Assembly: GCF_004053875.1 (NCBI RefSeq)
Contig: NZ_SBIP01000001.1
Span: 248,001 to 312,000, forward strand
Length of the DNA stretch: 64,000 nucleotides
Direction of reading: 5' to 3'
DNA from: Neorhizobium lilium
GTDB taxonomy: Bacteria > Pseudomonadota > Alphaproteobacteria > Rhizobiales > Rhizobiaceae
Positions 16,951 to 26,573 of the stretch are shown piece by piece (position 1 is the stretch's first letter; every line of letters begins with the position of its first letter). The notes below the pieces were generated by a model, which ran no database searches, was not told the origin of the DNA, and saw only the letters and a list, made by a program, of their open reading frames with translations. The position numbers and the translations under genes were made by a program.

Positions 16951-16978
16951 CTTGACCGAGGCGCAAGTCTGCTAATAT
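16951..16978 (+). promoter_or_regulatory. housekeeping-type promoter of the rsbQ-like gene
   Basis: CTTGAC at 16951 and TAATAT at 16973 are separated by 16 bp, close to the rhizobial sigma-70 pattern. AAAGGAGGGG lies just before the ATG at 17045. It is the best promoter candidate in the 16743-17044 spacer. Confidence 0.5.
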
Positions 16979-17044
16979 TGAGGCTCTACGTCACCCATAG
17001 CGGGCAAGCCTTTTATCTTTTAAGGCAAAGGAGGGGTATCATCC

Positions 17045-17839
17045 ATGTCGGTCGTCCACCGCAATAACATAAAATCCACTGGCAAGGGTGGCCGGACGAT
17101 GCTTTTCGCGCATGGTTTCGGTTGCGATCAGAATATGTGGCGTTATGTGGCACCGCAGTTCGAAGATGATTTCCGCGTCGTGACCTTCGACCATGTCGGG
17201 GCTGGCGGCTCCGATCTTGCTGCCTATGATTTTCAGAAGTATGCGACACTCGATGGATATGCGTCTGATATTGTCGAGATCGGACAGGAGCTTGGGATCG
17301 AGGGCGGCATCTTCGTCGGCCATTCCGTCAGCGCCATGATGGGCGTGCTGGCGTCGTTGAAGGCTCCGGGCATGTTCTCCAAGCTTGTGCTTGTCGGGCC
17401 ATCTCCACGCTATATCAACGATGGCGACTATCAGGGCGGCTTCACCCAGGAGCAAGTGGATGAACTGCTAGAGTTCCTGGACAGCAATCATATGGGCTGG
17501 TCGCAGGCCATGGCGCCTGTGATCATGGGCAACCCTGAACAGCCCGAGCTTTCCGAGGAACTGACCAACAGTTTCTGCAAGACCGACCCGGAAATCGCCA
17601 AACATTTCGCGCGGGCGACGTTTACGGCCGACAATCGCGCCGACCTCGCCAAAGTAACGGTTCCGTCCCTGATCCTCCAATGCGCTGAGGATGTGATCGC
17701 GCCGGTTTGGGTCGGGCACTATCTGCATGCGAATATTCCAGACAGTAAGCTTGTCCTCATGAAGGCCACCGGTCACTGCCCGAACCTCAGCCATCCCCTG
17801 GAGACCACTGACGCAATCCGGTCGTTTGTGACTGCCTGA
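17045..17839 (+). CDS. RsbQ-like alpha/beta hydrolase
   Basis: Protein of 264 aa closely patterned on Bacillus RsbQ. The nucleophile S94 is in GHSVS, the acid is D216 in 'CAEDVIAP' and the histidine is H244 in 'TGHCPNLSHP'. The spacing of this triad is essentially that of RsbQ. RsbQ is a hydrolase that works with the PAS domain of the phosphatase RsbP in energy-stress signalling, probably by supplying a small ligand. Here the gene overlaps by one base the start of a PAS-domain hybrid kinase, so the RsbQ-PAS partnership appears transplanted to a two-component system. The start has AAAGGAGG upstream and gives the RsbQ-like N terminus. Confidence 0.85.
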   Translation: MSVVHRNNIKSTGKGGRTMLFAHGFGCDQNMWRYVAPQFEDDFRVVTFDHVGAGGSDLAAYDFQKYATLDGYASDIVEIGQELGIEGGIFVGHSVSAMMGVLASLKAPGMFSKLVLVGPSPRYINDGDYQGGFTQEQVDELLEFLDSNHMGWSQAMAPVIMGNPEQPELSEELTNSFCKTDPEIAKHFARATFTADNRADLAKVTVPSLILQCAEDVIAPVWVGHYLHANIPDSKLVLMKATGHCPNLSHPLETTDAIRSFVTA

Positions 17840-19494
17840 TGAGATCAAGATCGGATATCGGCCAGGATGTAGACGATCTCGTGGATCTCTTCGAGAACGC
17901 ACCTTGCGGCTATATCTCGGCGGCTCCTGACGGGCGCATCATGCTTGCCAACCGAACATTGTCTTCCTGGCTTGGCATAGCCAGCGAGAAGATTGTCGGC
18001 CGCAAGTTCATTGATTTTCTCACCATGCCCGGGAAGATTTACTTCGAGACGCATTTCGCGCCGTTGGTGACGATGCAGGGCGCATTCAACGAAGTCGCTC
18101 TTGATATGGTGAAGGCGGATGGGAGCCGCCTGCCCGTGCTGGTGAACGCCGTTGCACGAGTTGCCGAAGGGGGAGGTGTCAGGTTTATCCGCATCACCAT
18201 CTTCAACGCGACCGATCGGCGGCGCTACGAGAAGGAACTGGTGGAAGCGCGAGCGGCTGCGGAGCGCTCGACTGCGGCTTTGAAAGAATTGAACTCTCAC
18301 CTGGAAGAGCGCGTCTCAGCGGTCGTGCAGGAGAAACTGGCGGCCGAGAGCGCGCTTCACCAAGCGCAGAAAATCGAGGCGCTCGGCCACCTCACAGGTG
18401 GAGTTGCCCACGACTTCAATAACATGCTCGCAGTCGTGATCGGCGGCTTGAACATGGCACAGCGCCGGATCGAGAGAGGTACGCTTGACGACGTTCCCAA
18501 GTTGCTGGCTGCCGCCTTGGATGGAGCCAACCGCGCCGCTACACTGACTCAGCGGTTGTTGGCCTTTGCTCGACAGCAACCGCTGTCCCCCGGTTCGGTG
18601 GATGCCAACAAGCTGGTTGCAAACATGGCGGAGATCCTTGCCTCTACCCTCGGCGAGGTCATCCAGAAGGAAACGGTGCTGGCGTCGGGACTGTGGCGGA
18701 CGAAGGCAGATGCCAATCAACTCGAAAATGTGGTGCTGAATCTTGCGGTTAATGCCCGAGATGCCATGCCTGAAGGAGGCAAGCTCACTATCGAAACAGC
18801 GAATACCCGTATCGATGAGGCTTACGCGGCAGATCATGACATCGCGCCCGGTCAATATGTGATGATTGCCGTTACCGACACAGGCTGCGGAATGCCGCCC
18901 GAGGTCATCGAGAAGGCAATCGATCCGTTCTTTACGACCAAGCCGGTTGGCAAAGGAACCGGCCTAGGCCTCAGCCAGGTTTTCGGTTTCGCCAAGCAAT
19001 CCGGCGGACACCTGAAGATCTACTCCGAGGTCGGCACCGGCACGACTATGAAAATCTACCTTCCGCGCGACTATGATGGCGATGGTTCGGGAGACCTGTA
19101 TAAGGATGAGGCTGTTCCGCGCGGCTCGCCTGATGAGGTCATCCTCTTGGTAGAAGATGATGCCAGCGTCCGAGAGGTTCATACCCGGATGCTGGAGGAA
19201 CTCGGCTACTCTGTTGTTGCAGCAGACGGGCCGCTCGCTGCGCTACAGATCATTGCGGCAAGGTCAGACGTAGCGTTGCTGTTCACGGACGTCGTGATGG
19301 CGCCGATGAACGGACGCAAACTTGCCGACGAGGCCAGGATCAAGCGTCCCGGATTGCCCGTGGTATTTACGACCGGATATAGCCGCAACGCTGTCGTTCA
19401 TAATGGTGTGCTGGATCCGGGCGTCATCTTTCTACAAAAACCGGCCACGCTCGGCGACCTGGCCCGGAAGGTCCGCGCGGCGTTAGACACATAG
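17839..19494 (+). CDS. PAS-domain hybrid histidine kinase with C-terminal receiver
   Basis: Soluble sensor kinase (551 aa, no membrane segment). A PAS domain covers about residues 12-125, a coiled coil about 130-175, then the H-box '[11 protein letters not shown]' with H191. The catalytic domain has the N-box '[14 protein letters not shown]', '[10 protein letters not shown]' and 'GTGLGLSQV'. A receiver domain fills the last ~120 residues, with phospho-acceptor Asp in '[13 protein letters not shown]'. Its ATG overlaps the stop of the RsbQ-like gene, so both are made together. The likely role is cytoplasmic sensing of a ligand made or delivered by the hydrolase. No output regulator is adjacent. 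The 19495-19631 spacer shows no gene. Confidence 0.87.
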   Translation: MRSRSDIGQDVDDLVDLFENAPCGYISAAPDGRIMLANRTLSSWLGIASEKIVGRKFIDFLTMPGKIYFETHFAPLVTMQGAFNEVALDMVKADGSRLPVLVNAVARVAEGGGVRFIRITIFNATDRRRYEKELVEARAAAERSTAALKELNSHLEERVSAVVQEKLAAESALHQAQKIEALGHLTGGVAHDFNNMLAVVIGGLNMAQRRIERGTLDDVPKLLAAALDGANRAATLTQRLLAFARQQPLSPGSVDANKLVANMAEILASTLGEVIQKETVLASGLWRTKADANQLENVVLNLAVNARDAMPEGGKLTIETANTRIDEAYAADHDIAPGQYVMIAVTDTGCGMPPEVIEKAIDPFFTTKPVGKGTGLGLSQVFGFAKQSGGHLKIYSEVGTGTTMKIYLPRDYDGDGSGDLYKDEAVPRGSPDEVILLVEDDASVREVHTRMLEELGYSVVAADGPLAALQIIAARSDVALLFTDVVMAPMNGRKLADEARIKRPGLPVVFTTGYSRNAVVHNGVLDPGVIFLQKPATLGDLARKVRAALDT

Positions 19495-19631
19495 AACGCT
19501 AAAATCATTATACGCGTTCAGCTCGCAACCCGGGCGTCAACCGGCAAGGTCTGCAGCCTGCCGTCAAATTGAACCTGGGGTTGACCGCCTGCTCTGAAGA
19601 AGCTGACTAAGAAACAGAGTGGCACGATCGC

Positions 19632-20525
19632 TCAGGGAAGATGTGCCGTCCTGGTGAGCTCTGCTTTCAGCCTTGCCGTCTCCAAGCCGATCTCGATGAA
19701 TTTGCGGGCGTGGCGAGCAAGCGCGACATTGTCGGTCCACAAGTCGCGCCAGATGCCTGTCTTGAGCGACAGGTCGCGATCGACGATTGCCGAGGAGAAG
19801 GATTCGAAGGTCACGTAATCCTGCCAGTCGATCGCGACCAGCGCATCGAATATGGCAGCAAAGTCGATATTACCGGTCCCGAGATAGCCGCGATGGCTCT
19901 CGCCTATATGGACATAGCCGATCTTTTCGGCGGCATGGCGGATGGCAAGGCCGATATCGGCTTCCTCGATATTCATATGGAAAGTGTCGAGATGCAGGAA
20001 GACATTGGACACGCCGACATCGGCGATATAGGCCAAGCCCTGAGCCGCCGTGTTGAGCATGTTGCTCTCGAAACGGTTGACCACTTCCAGGTTGAGCGTC
20101 ACCCCTGCCGTCTTTGCCGTCTCGGCAACCTTGGTGAAGGCGGCCACACTCGTGTCCCATGCCTTGCGGGTAAGCGCGCTCTCGGCCTTGCCATGCGCCG
20201 CATTCAAAATGCCGCCGAGCTTCGTACCGCCGAGATCCCGGGTGAGTGCGACCGCCGTGTGGAGGATTTCGGTTCCCCGCGCTACGACGGAGGCGTCACT
20301 GCTGGAAATGTCGCCGCTCGCCGGGAGCCCCATGCTGATCGCCACATCCAGCTTGAGTTCGCGCAGCCGGCTAGCCAGCCAGCCGACATCCACCTGGCCC
20401 GGATCGATATAGGAGAACTCGATGAGGTCGAAGCCGAGCTCGTGCGTGTTGACGAGCGCTTTTTCAAGCTCGTCCTTGGACGAGCCGGCGCTCCAGACAA
20501 AGGAGTGAACACCAATTTTCGACAT
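19632..20525 (-). CDS. sugar phosphate isomerase/epimerase, AP-endonuclease-2 TIM barrel
   Basis: Cytoplasmic TIM-barrel enzyme (297 aa) of the xylose isomerase-like family that includes D-tagatose/D-psicose 3-epimerases and hydroxypyruvate isomerase. Visible landmarks are 'FDLIEFSYIDPG' (first barrel strands), 'NLEVVNRFESNMLNT' with the metal-binding Glu, 'FLHLDTFHMNIEE' (Asp/His metal ligands), 'YVHIGESHRGYLGTG' and 'YVTFESFS' with the second catalytic Glu. The HIGESHRG and E-to-E pattern fits ketose 3-epimerases. The start at 20525 was chosen over a TTG 24 bases upstream because MSKIGVHSF is the normal family start. It is the last gene of the cluster A importer operon. Confidence 0.82.
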   Translation of the reverse strand: MSKIGVHSFVWSAGSSKDELEKALVNTHELGFDLIEFSYIDPGQVDVGWLASRLRELKLDVAISMGLPASGDISSSDASVVARGTEILHTAVALTRDLGGTKLGGILNAAHGKAESALTRKAWDTSVAAFTKVAETAKTAGVTLNLEVVNRFESNMLNTAAQGLAYIADVGVSNVFLHLDTFHMNIEEADIGLAIRHAAEKIGYVHIGESHRGYLGTGNIDFAAIFDALVAIDWQDYVTFESFSSAIVDRDLSLKTGIWRDLWTDNVALARHARKFIEIGLETARLKAELTRTAHLP

Positions 20526-20567
20526 GTCTGCTACCGCCTGATGGGACAAAGTGTCCTGATAAAGAAT

Positions 20568-20600
20568 GGCCCCGGGAAAAGAGGAGCAAGTCCCGGGGCC
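20568..20600 (-). terminator. hairpin between binding-protein and epimerase genes
   Basis: GGCCCCGGGA and TCCCGGGGCC form a perfect 10-bp, almost all-GC stem with a 13-base loop. On the minus strand it follows the binding-protein stop by about 12 bases and is followed by ATTCTTTAT. It may be an attenuator or 3' stabiliser. Confidence 0.6.
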
Positions 20601-20612
20601 GAATGGACAGGA

Positions 20613-21551
20613 TCAGCGTGCCGCTGTCCAGCCCTTGTAATCCTTGATGTTATCGGCCGTGATCAGCTGCGGATCGAGAAGCACGACGGGCTCGCTCGGC
20701 TTCTTCCCGTTCAGGACATCAACGCCGAGCTGCAGAGCCTGGCCCGCCATCGTGTAAGGGTCCTGCGATGCCGAAGCCTTGATCAGCGACTTGCCACCCG
20801 AGAGGGCTTTTTCGATATCCGGAGCGCCGTCCACCGCCGTGATGATGAACTCGTTGCGGTTCAGCTGCTTGGCCGCAAGCTCGGCGCCGATGCCGGTCGG
20901 ATCGTTGATGGCAAATACGCCGTCGATCTTGGGGAAGCGAGTGAGCAAGCCCTGCATCACCGCAAGCCCGCCATCGCGCGATCCCTGGCCGTTCTGGTCG
21001 TCCGACAGGATCTTGATGCCCGAGGCCTTGCCAAGCACATCCTTGCAGCCCTTGACACGGTCGAGGATGGAGGACGAGGACGGCCCGTTAATGATGACGA
21101 CATCGCCCTTGCCACCAAGCTTGTCGACCAGATACTGGCATGCTTCCGCGCCAGCCTTGACATTGTTGGTCATGACCGTGACGTCGGCACCGGGCGCAGA
21201 CACATCGAATGCGGCCACGACGACGCCGGCTGCGGTCGCTTTCTTGACCGCCGGTGCAATCGCCTTGGCGTCCACGGCGTTAAGCATGATGATATCGACG
21301 CCGGCAGCGACGAAGCTGTCGATCTGCGAGACCTGCTTGTTGAGGTCATAGTCGGCCGAGACGGACGTCACCTGGACCTTCGGGTTGATCTTCTTTGCTG
21401 CGTCCTCGATCCCCTTGATGGTTGCCACGAAGAACGGATTGCCCAGAAGACCGACCGAAATGCCGATCTTGTTCAGGTCTTTGGCCGAGGCCGGCATGGC
21501 AAGGGCCGTTGCAAGGGCCGTGCCGAGCAAGAATTTCGAAAGCATGCGCAT
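20613..21551 (-). CDS. periplasmic sugar-binding protein, RbsB-like
   Basis: Periplasmic binding protein (312 aa) of the pentose/hexose (type I, Peripl_BP_4) family. Signal peptide is about residues 1-23 (cleavage near ASA-K). The mature start 'LNKIGISVGLLGNPFF' is the classical first strand of RbsB-like proteins. 'AAGVDIIMLNAVDA' and 'FAINDPTGIGA' form parts of the ligand cleft. The start at 21551 has AAGGAGG nine bases upstream; an upstream in-frame start was rejected. It is fed by the same operon as the permease and double ATPase, with the hairpin 20568-20600 after it. Ligand unknown; related proteins bind ribose, allose, altritol or similar polyols. Confidence 0.88.
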   Translation of the reverse strand: MRMLSKFLLGTALATALAMPASAKDLNKIGISVGLLGNPFFVATIKGIEDAAKKINPKVQVTSVSADYDLNKQVSQIDSFVAAGVDIIMLNAVDAKAIAPAVKKATAAGVVVAAFDVSAPGADVTVMTNNVKAGAEACQYLVDKLGGKGDVVIINGPSSSSILDRVKGCKDVLGKASGIKILSDDQNGQGSRDGGLAVMQGLLTRFPKIDGVFAINDPTGIGAELAAKQLNRNEFIITAVDGAPDIEKALSGGKSLIKASASQDPYTMAGQALQLGVDVLNGKKPSEPVVLLDPQLITADNIKDYKGWTAAR

Positions 21552-21631
21552 GTATTTTCCTCCTTGGTGATGACGCTCCCCGCGCCATTGTTGCTGAAAT
21601 TCCAAAGCGAAGCTCCGGATTTGATCGCCGC

Positions 21632-22615
21632 TCACGTGCGGCTCAGCCCCTTCAGCCGGTAGCGGTCTAGCCCGACCGCTACGATGATGACGAGGCCTTT
21701 GATGATGTATTGCCAGATGTCCGAGACCCCGACCAGAATGAGGCCGTTGGAGAGAACCGCGATGATCAATGCTCCGATCAGCGTTCCCCAGATCGAGCCG
21801 ACGCCGCCGACGAAGCTGGTGCCGCCCAGAATGACGGCCGCAATCGCGTCGAGTTCATAAGCCTGCCCAAGCTGCAGACCATTGGCGGCATAAAGCCGTG
21901 CGGCAGACATTGCACCGCCAAGCCCGGACAGAAGGCCCGACATGGCGTAGACGAACAGAAGCACGAATGGAACCTTGATGCCGGTCAGCCGTGCTGCTTC
22001 GATATTGCCCCCAACCGCATAGATCCAGGTGCCAAGCACAGTGCGCTTCAAGATGAACCAGGAAACGAAGATGGTGACGAGCGCTATGATTGCCAGCCAG
22101 GGAATGCCGAACAGCGTACCGTTGCCGAGGAAATCGAAGGGCAGATCGGGATTGAAAACGGTTGTATCATGACCGAGCAGGCGGGCAATGCCGCGCATGG
22201 CGGTCAAGGAGCCGAGCGTCACGATGAAAGGCGGCAGTTTTAGGAAAGCGATCACCACGCCGTTCGCCAATCCGCACAGCAGCCCGACGCCGATTGCCGC
22301 CGGCACGCCCAGCATGCCGATATCCGGATAAAGCGACACGATGACGCCGACCATGGCCGCGGCGGCAAGGATGGAGCCGACCGAAAGGTCAATGCCACCT
22401 GTGAGGATGACGAAGGTCATGCCGGCTGCCAGGACGGTGTTGATCGACGCCTGCTGCATGACGATCGACAGGTTGTTGACCGACAGGAAGCGCCCGCTGA
22501 GGAAATGGAAGCCGAGCGCCAGGATCACCAGCACAGGCAGCATGCCAAGCGCGGTGATCGTTGACCGCAGCCTTGCCCGGTCGGTCGCCGTGTTGTCCGT
22601 CTGGGTTGTCGCCAT
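21632..22615 (-). CDS. ABC sugar permease, RbsC-like
   Basis: Inner-membrane permease (327 aa) with about nine or ten hydrophobic helices. 'GGIDLSVGSILAAAA' near residue 70 and 'GTSFVGGVGSIWGTLIGALI' near residue 265 are signature stretches of the RbsC/BPD_transp_2 family. These proteins act as homodimers with one double ATPase. The gene starts four bases after the ATPase stop. It is the only permease of cluster A, in contrast to the two permeases of cluster B. Confidence 0.9.
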   Translation of the reverse strand: MATTQTDNTATDRARLRSTITALGMLPVLVILALGFHFLSGRFLSVNNLSIVMQQASINTVLAAGMTFVILTGGIDLSVGSILAAAAMVGVIVSLYPDIGMLGVPAAIGVGLLCGLANGVVIAFLKLPPFIVTLGSLTAMRGIARLLGHDTTVFNPDLPFDFLGNGTLFGIPWLAIIALVTIFVSWFILKRTVLGTWIYAVGGNIEAARLTGIKVPFVLLFVYAMSGLLSGLGGAMSAARLYAANGLQLGQAYELDAIAAVILGGTSFVGGVGSIWGTLIGALIIAVLSNGLILVGVSDIWQYIIKGLVIIVAVGLDRYRLKGLSRT

Positions 22616-22619
22616 GATC

Positions 22620-24182
22620 TCAGACCTCCTGCTGCACTGGTTCGGTGACGGCGCCCGTCGATAGTGTCATGATTGCTTCCTGGGCGATCGGTGCGCCCGC
22701 AGATGCCTCGACCTCGCCGGCGATATGCCCTTCGCGCATGACAAGCACGCGATCCGCGATGCCGATGATCTCCGGCAAGTCGCTTGAGATCACCACGATG
22801 GCGATGCCGGCACGGGCAAGTTCATCGATGATTCTGTAGATTTCCGATTTTGCGCCGACATCGACCCCGCGAGTGGGTTCGTCCAGGATGATGACCTTGG
22901 GCGTAGTTTCCAAAAGCCGCGCGATCAGCGCCTTCTGCTGGTTGCCGCCCGACAGCGCGCCGACATTGACGCTGGTGGACTTGGTACGGATCGACAGGTT
23001 GGCGACCGCCTTGTCTGACCGCTTGCGCGCCTTAGCGAAATCGAGCACGCCGCCGGAACGGGCATCTTCACCGATCACGGCGACATTGATGTTCTCGCTG
23101 ATGGACATGTCGAGGAAGAGGCCGAGGCCTTTTCGGTCTTCGGTCAGGTAGGCAATGCCCGCATCCATTGCGTCGCGCGGGCTGCGGATGGCAAGCTGGC
23201 GGCCTTGCAGGAGGACGCTGCCGGTCGTTTTCAGGTCAGCGCCGAAGATCAGGCGTGCAAGTTCGGTGCGGCCTGAACCGACAAGGCCGGCGATACCCAA
23301 GACCTCGCCCGCATGCGCATCGAAGGAACAGCCATGCACCCGCCGGTCGTCCCCCATATCGCGCACCGAAAGGACGGTCGTTCGCGTGCCGTCGGCAAGG
23401 CTGTGCTGCTTCTTGTAGAAGGACGACAGATCGCGGCCGACCATCATCGAGACAAGCTTGGAAGCCGAGAGTTCGGCCCGGTCAAGCGTCCCAACATAGG
23501 CGCTATCGCGCAGAACGCTGACACGGTCGGCCAGCTGATAGATCTCTTCCATACGATGGCTGATATAGATAACCGCGATGCCCTGGCTCTTCAGGCTCGC
23601 GATCACGGCGAACAGACGATCCGTCTCCCGGGTCGTCAAAGACGTCGTCGGCTCGTCCATGACGATGATGCGCGCATTCGTCGTCAGCGCCCGGGCGATC
23701 TCGACCATCTGTCGTTCGCCGAGCGACAATGCACCGACCCTCTGATCGACATCAAAAGTCAGGCCCAGGCGCTTGAGAATGGGTTCGGCGCGCTTGCGGG
23801 TGCCGGAACGGTCCACAATGCCAAACCGCGATGGCTCAGTGCCGAGGAACATGTTCTGCCCCACAGTCAGGTTCGGGGCGAGCGACAATTCCTGATAGAT
23901 GACGGCAATGCCGTTCTCCCTCGCCTTGATCGGATCGCCCATGACGGCTGGCCGCCCGTCTATCAGGACCTGCCCACCGGCATCAGGGCGGTATGCGCCC
24001 GAGAGAACCTTCATCAACGTCGATTTGCCCGCGCCGTTTTCCCCCATCAGTGCATGCACTTCACCCGCTTTCACAGTCAGGGAGACGTTGGAGAGAGCAC
24101 GCGTGCTGCCGAACGTCTTCGAGATATTGCGCATCTCGAGCACAGGTGCACCGGCTGCGCCCGCCTCTTGCTGTTGCATCAT
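22620..24182 (-). CDS. ABC sugar transporter ATPase with two nucleotide-binding domains, RbsA-like
   Basis: Double ATPase (520 aa). NBD1 has Walker A 'GENGAGKST', signature '[15 protein letters not shown]' and Walker B '[15 protein letters not shown]'. NBD2 has the degenerate Walker A '[11 protein letters not shown]' usual in this family, signature '[15 protein letters not shown]' and Walker B '[16 protein letters not shown]'. Both halves thus keep the features expected for RbsA/MglA proteins. The ATG at 24182 overlaps the stop of the kinase gene (ATGA) and has GAGGTGACGGG upstream. It pairs with the single permease immediately downstream. Confidence 0.92.
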   Translation of the reverse strand: MMQQQEAGAAGAPVLEMRNISKTFGSTRALSNVSLTVKAGEVHALMGENGAGKSTLMKVLSGAYRPDAGGQVLIDGRPAVMGDPIKARENGIAVIYQELSLAPNLTVGQNMFLGTEPSRFGIVDRSGTRKRAEPILKRLGLTFDVDQRVGALSLGERQMVEIARALTTNARIIVMDEPTTSLTTRETDRLFAVIASLKSQGIAVIYISHRMEEIYQLADRVSVLRDSAYVGTLDRAELSASKLVSMMVGRDLSSFYKKQHSLADGTRTTVLSVRDMGDDRRVHGCSFDAHAGEVLGIAGLVGSGRTELARLIFGADLKTTGSVLLQGRQLAIRSPRDAMDAGIAYLTEDRKGLGLFLDMSISENINVAVIGEDARSGGVLDFAKARKRSDKAVANLSIRTKSTSVNVGALSGGNQQKALIARLLETTPKVIILDEPTRGVDVGAKSEIYRIIDELARAGIAIVVISSDLPEIIGIADRVLVMREGHIAGEVEASAGAPIAQEAIMTLSTGAVTEPVQQEV

Positions 24183-25579
24183 CCCGTCACCTCACGGTCT
24201 GCATCTTCTAGAAACTGGCTGCGACGGGCCCTGGCAAGATCCTGCCATTCATGGCGATAGGCTTGAAGTCCGGCGAAGTTCAGCGCCTCTGCGGCACGGC
24301 ATTCATTGGTAAATGGCGACAGCCCCATGTGCTCGAAGGCAAGAGCCGCCGCACCGAATGCGCTTCCCTCGGCCAGAGCACTGGTCAGCACGGCTTGGCC
24401 GGGCCTTAGTGCTGCAATCAGCCCAGCGTAAAGTCCGGTCTTCATCAGTCCGCCATCGATGATAAGATCGTTTTCAGAGCGGATCAGGTCGAGCGACAGA
24501 TCCGTCATCAACGCCACGTAAAGAAGGGCGGCGGCAGCACGTTCCTCTTCCGTCGGATCGGGACCGACAAACGCACCTGCGTTACCGGGCATCGGACCGC
24601 CCGGCGCGAAGGACGGCAGTGCATAAATCCCCTTGGCAATTACAGAAGTGACGGCCTCGACCGGAACGGGCCGCGTCCAACCGCCGCTGGCGATCTCATA
24701 TTCGCGGCCACCCATGAACCGGATCGTTGCAACCGGCAAGTGATCTACTGTCACATTGGCAAGCATATCGCGTTCGGGATGGAGCACATCGAGCGGACAG
24801 GCGGGGTTGAAGACAATGACCCATGTACCGGTGGAGACCAATGTGAAATCGGAAAACCCGATGGAGCGATAATAATAGAGAGCGGAATTGCTATCGTGCA
24901 CGCCGTTATAGACGGTCACATCTTTCTGGCTCTTCGTCCGCCAGGTGCCGAGCGCTGCACCGGCACGTTCCATGGACGGCATCTTCTTCCGCCACCCCTG
25001 GTGCATGACGAGACCACTGTAATCATCGACCAGCGGCGCCCAGAGATGCGAGTGACACCCGAGATAGGACACTTCCGAAACGCCGACACCTGAGAAACGC
25101 CAGGACCAGAACTGCGGATAGGCGAGGATGGTCTCGACGCGGCCGAACAGCTCCGGGTCGCGATCTTGAAGCCAGAGAATATGCCGACCGTAGTTGAGGC
25201 CGAGCGGCAGGCGCGGCGAAAATGTTTCGGCGAAATCAGGTAGGAGAGCATCGACCCGTGCCGCGACGTCGGCTGGCGGCTCCTGCTCATAGTCTAGAAT
25301 GGGCATGGCCAGTTCGCCATCTTCGATTAGCGCAAACGTGCAGCCATGGCCGGAAAACATCACACCGGTCACGCCATGCCGTTCAACCGCCGCCTCAAGC
25401 TGTTCCTGCATCCAGCCCAGGAGATGCTGGTCGTCGAGTACCCGAAGCCCGCCCTCGTCCCGCCAGACGGGCCGGGTGCGGCTTTCGGCAACGACACTGC
25501 CGTCCGGAAAGAAGACATGCAGCTTGGAATTCGTCTTGCCGAGATCGAAAACGGCAATTGCGGCGGAGTGTGCGGTCAA
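24179..25579 (-). CDS. FGGY-family carbohydrate kinase (cluster A, first)
   Basis: Cytoplasmic sugar kinase (466 aa). The N-terminal phosphate loop is '[15 protein letters not shown]' (residues 10-24), of the divergent FGGY type that starts DLGKTN rather than DxGTxS. '[15 protein letters not shown]' gives the catalytic Asp region and '[18 protein letters not shown]' the adenosine-binding motif. It starts at TTG 25579, sharing TTGA with the stop of the regulator gene and with GGAG seven bases before it. FGGY kinases of this branch act on ketoses such as L-rhamnulose, L-fuculose or tagatose. Which one applies here is not visible. It probably phosphorylates the sugar imported by the adjacent transporter. 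Confidence 0.83.
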   Translation of the reverse strand: MTAHSAAIAVFDLGKTNSKLHVFFPDGSVVAESRTRPVWRDEGGLRVLDDQHLLGWMQEQLEAAVERHGVTGVMFSGHGCTFALIEDGELAMPILDYEQEPPADVAARVDALLPDFAETFSPRLPLGLNYGRHILWLQDRDPELFGRVETILAYPQFWSWRFSGVGVSEVSYLGCHSHLWAPLVDDYSGLVMHQGWRKKMPSMERAGAALGTWRTKSQKDVTVYNGVHDSNSALYYYRSIGFSDFTLVSTGTWVIVFNPACPLDVLHPERDMLANVTVDHLPVATIRFMGGREYEIASGGWTRPVPVEAVTSVIAKGIYALPSFAPGGPMPGNAGAFVGPDPTEEERAAAALLYVALMTDLSLDLIRSENDLIIDGGLMKTGLYAGLIAALRPGQAVLTSALAEGSAFGAAALAFEHMGLSPFTNECRAAEALNFAGLQAYRHEWQDLARARRSQFLEDADREVTG

Positions 25580-26370
25580 CGGGCATCTCCATGGTTTGCA
25601 GCACTCGTTCCGGCAATCATGATCGCGATCCCCGCATCTTCCAGCATTTTGGCACCGGCATCCGACAATCCGTCATCTATGACGATCGTACTGATCCTGG
25701 ACAGCGGCAGAACCAGATTGCGCGGCTGGATCGACATTTTGCGGCTGTCGGCCAGTAGCACGATCTCGTCGGCGCAGGCGGCAAGCTCGGAAATCACCTT
25801 GGCCAGCAGCGGATGCGACTCAAACAGGCCCTCGGGCGCAATGCCCTGAGTGCCGACAAAAAAGCGCGAAGCAAAGAAGCTGGGCGGGCCTGTATTCGGA
25901 TCATGGATGATCCGCGGCTCCCGATACAGGTCGCCGCCGGCAATCGTCAGCTGACACGTGCCGTTTTCGCCGAGATAGGCAGCAAGCGGCATAGAATTGG
26001 TGTAGATTCGCACGTTGCGACGCGCCAGAAGCAAGCCGAGCTGGTAGCAGGTTGAACCCGCATGCACGATGATGGAATCTCCATCTCGCACAAGACCTGC
26101 CGCGGTTTCTGCGATCGCGCGCTTGGCTTCCACGGCCATGTCGCGATTTTCGTCATAGGAGCGAGCGGCGATCCGGTGGGCGCCTGCGCCTTCGCTGGCG
26201 GAAATTCCACCATAGACCTTGCGCGCCTTGCCAATCTCGTCGAGCTTGTCGATATCGCGCCTGATCGTCGCCGCCGAAACACCAAGGCATTCCTGCAGAT
26301 CGCGCACCGACGCAAACGGGCGCTCCCTCAGCATATCCATGATGATCTTGTGCCTGTCGGCGTCACTCAC
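25576..26370 (-). CDS. DeoR-family transcriptional regulator
   Basis: Repressor-type regulator (264 aa). The N-terminal winged helix-turn-helix is 'FASVRDLQECLGVSAATI' then 'RRDIDKLDEIGK', the DeoR fingerprint. The C-terminal DeoR sugar-sensor domain contains 'SIIVHAGSTCYQL' and 'GTQGIAPEG'. These proteins respond to a phosphorylated sugar intermediate. Start: GTG at 26370 is favoured because GGGGAGG lies seven bases upstream and MSDADRHK is the usual beginning; ATG at 26400 is the alternative. It leads the importer operon and is divergent from the aldolase operon, with an inverted repeat (26446-26464) between. Confidence 0.87.
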   Translation of the reverse strand: MSDADRHKIIMDMLRERPFASVRDLQECLGVSAATIRRDIDKLDEIGKARKVYGGISASEGAGAHRIAARSYDENRDMAVEAKRAIAETAAGLVRDGDSIIVHAGSTCYQLGLLLARRNVRIYTNSMPLAAYLGENGTCQLTIAGGDLYREPRIIHDPNTGPPSFFASRFFVGTQGIAPEGLFESHPLLAKVISELAACADEIVLLADSRKMSIQPRNLVLPLSRISTIVIDDGLSDAGAKMLEDAGIAIMIAGTSAANHGDAR

Positions 26371-26445
26371 TCGGAAACCTCCCCAATGCTCCTCAGGCAT
26401 TGATGATCGACTATAATCATATGAAACGCGCCATCGCAAGTGCGC

Positions 26446-26464
26446 CAATGATAAAACATCATTG
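26446..26464. promoter_or_regulatory. candidate operator of the DeoR regulator
   Basis: CAATGAT-AAAAC-ATCATTG is a perfect 7-bp inverted repeat centred between the divergent regulator and aldolase operons. Its place and symmetry suit a dimeric repressor. That the DeoR protein binds it is inferred. Confidence 0.5.
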
Positions 26465-26573
26465 TTGACGCATTACGCTCATGAAGATAGTTTTCTTGAG
26501 CAAACTACATCATGCACTGCAACATATCATAGGAATGCGCTGCAGCGCAGTCGGATAAAAACGGGAGGGTGAC

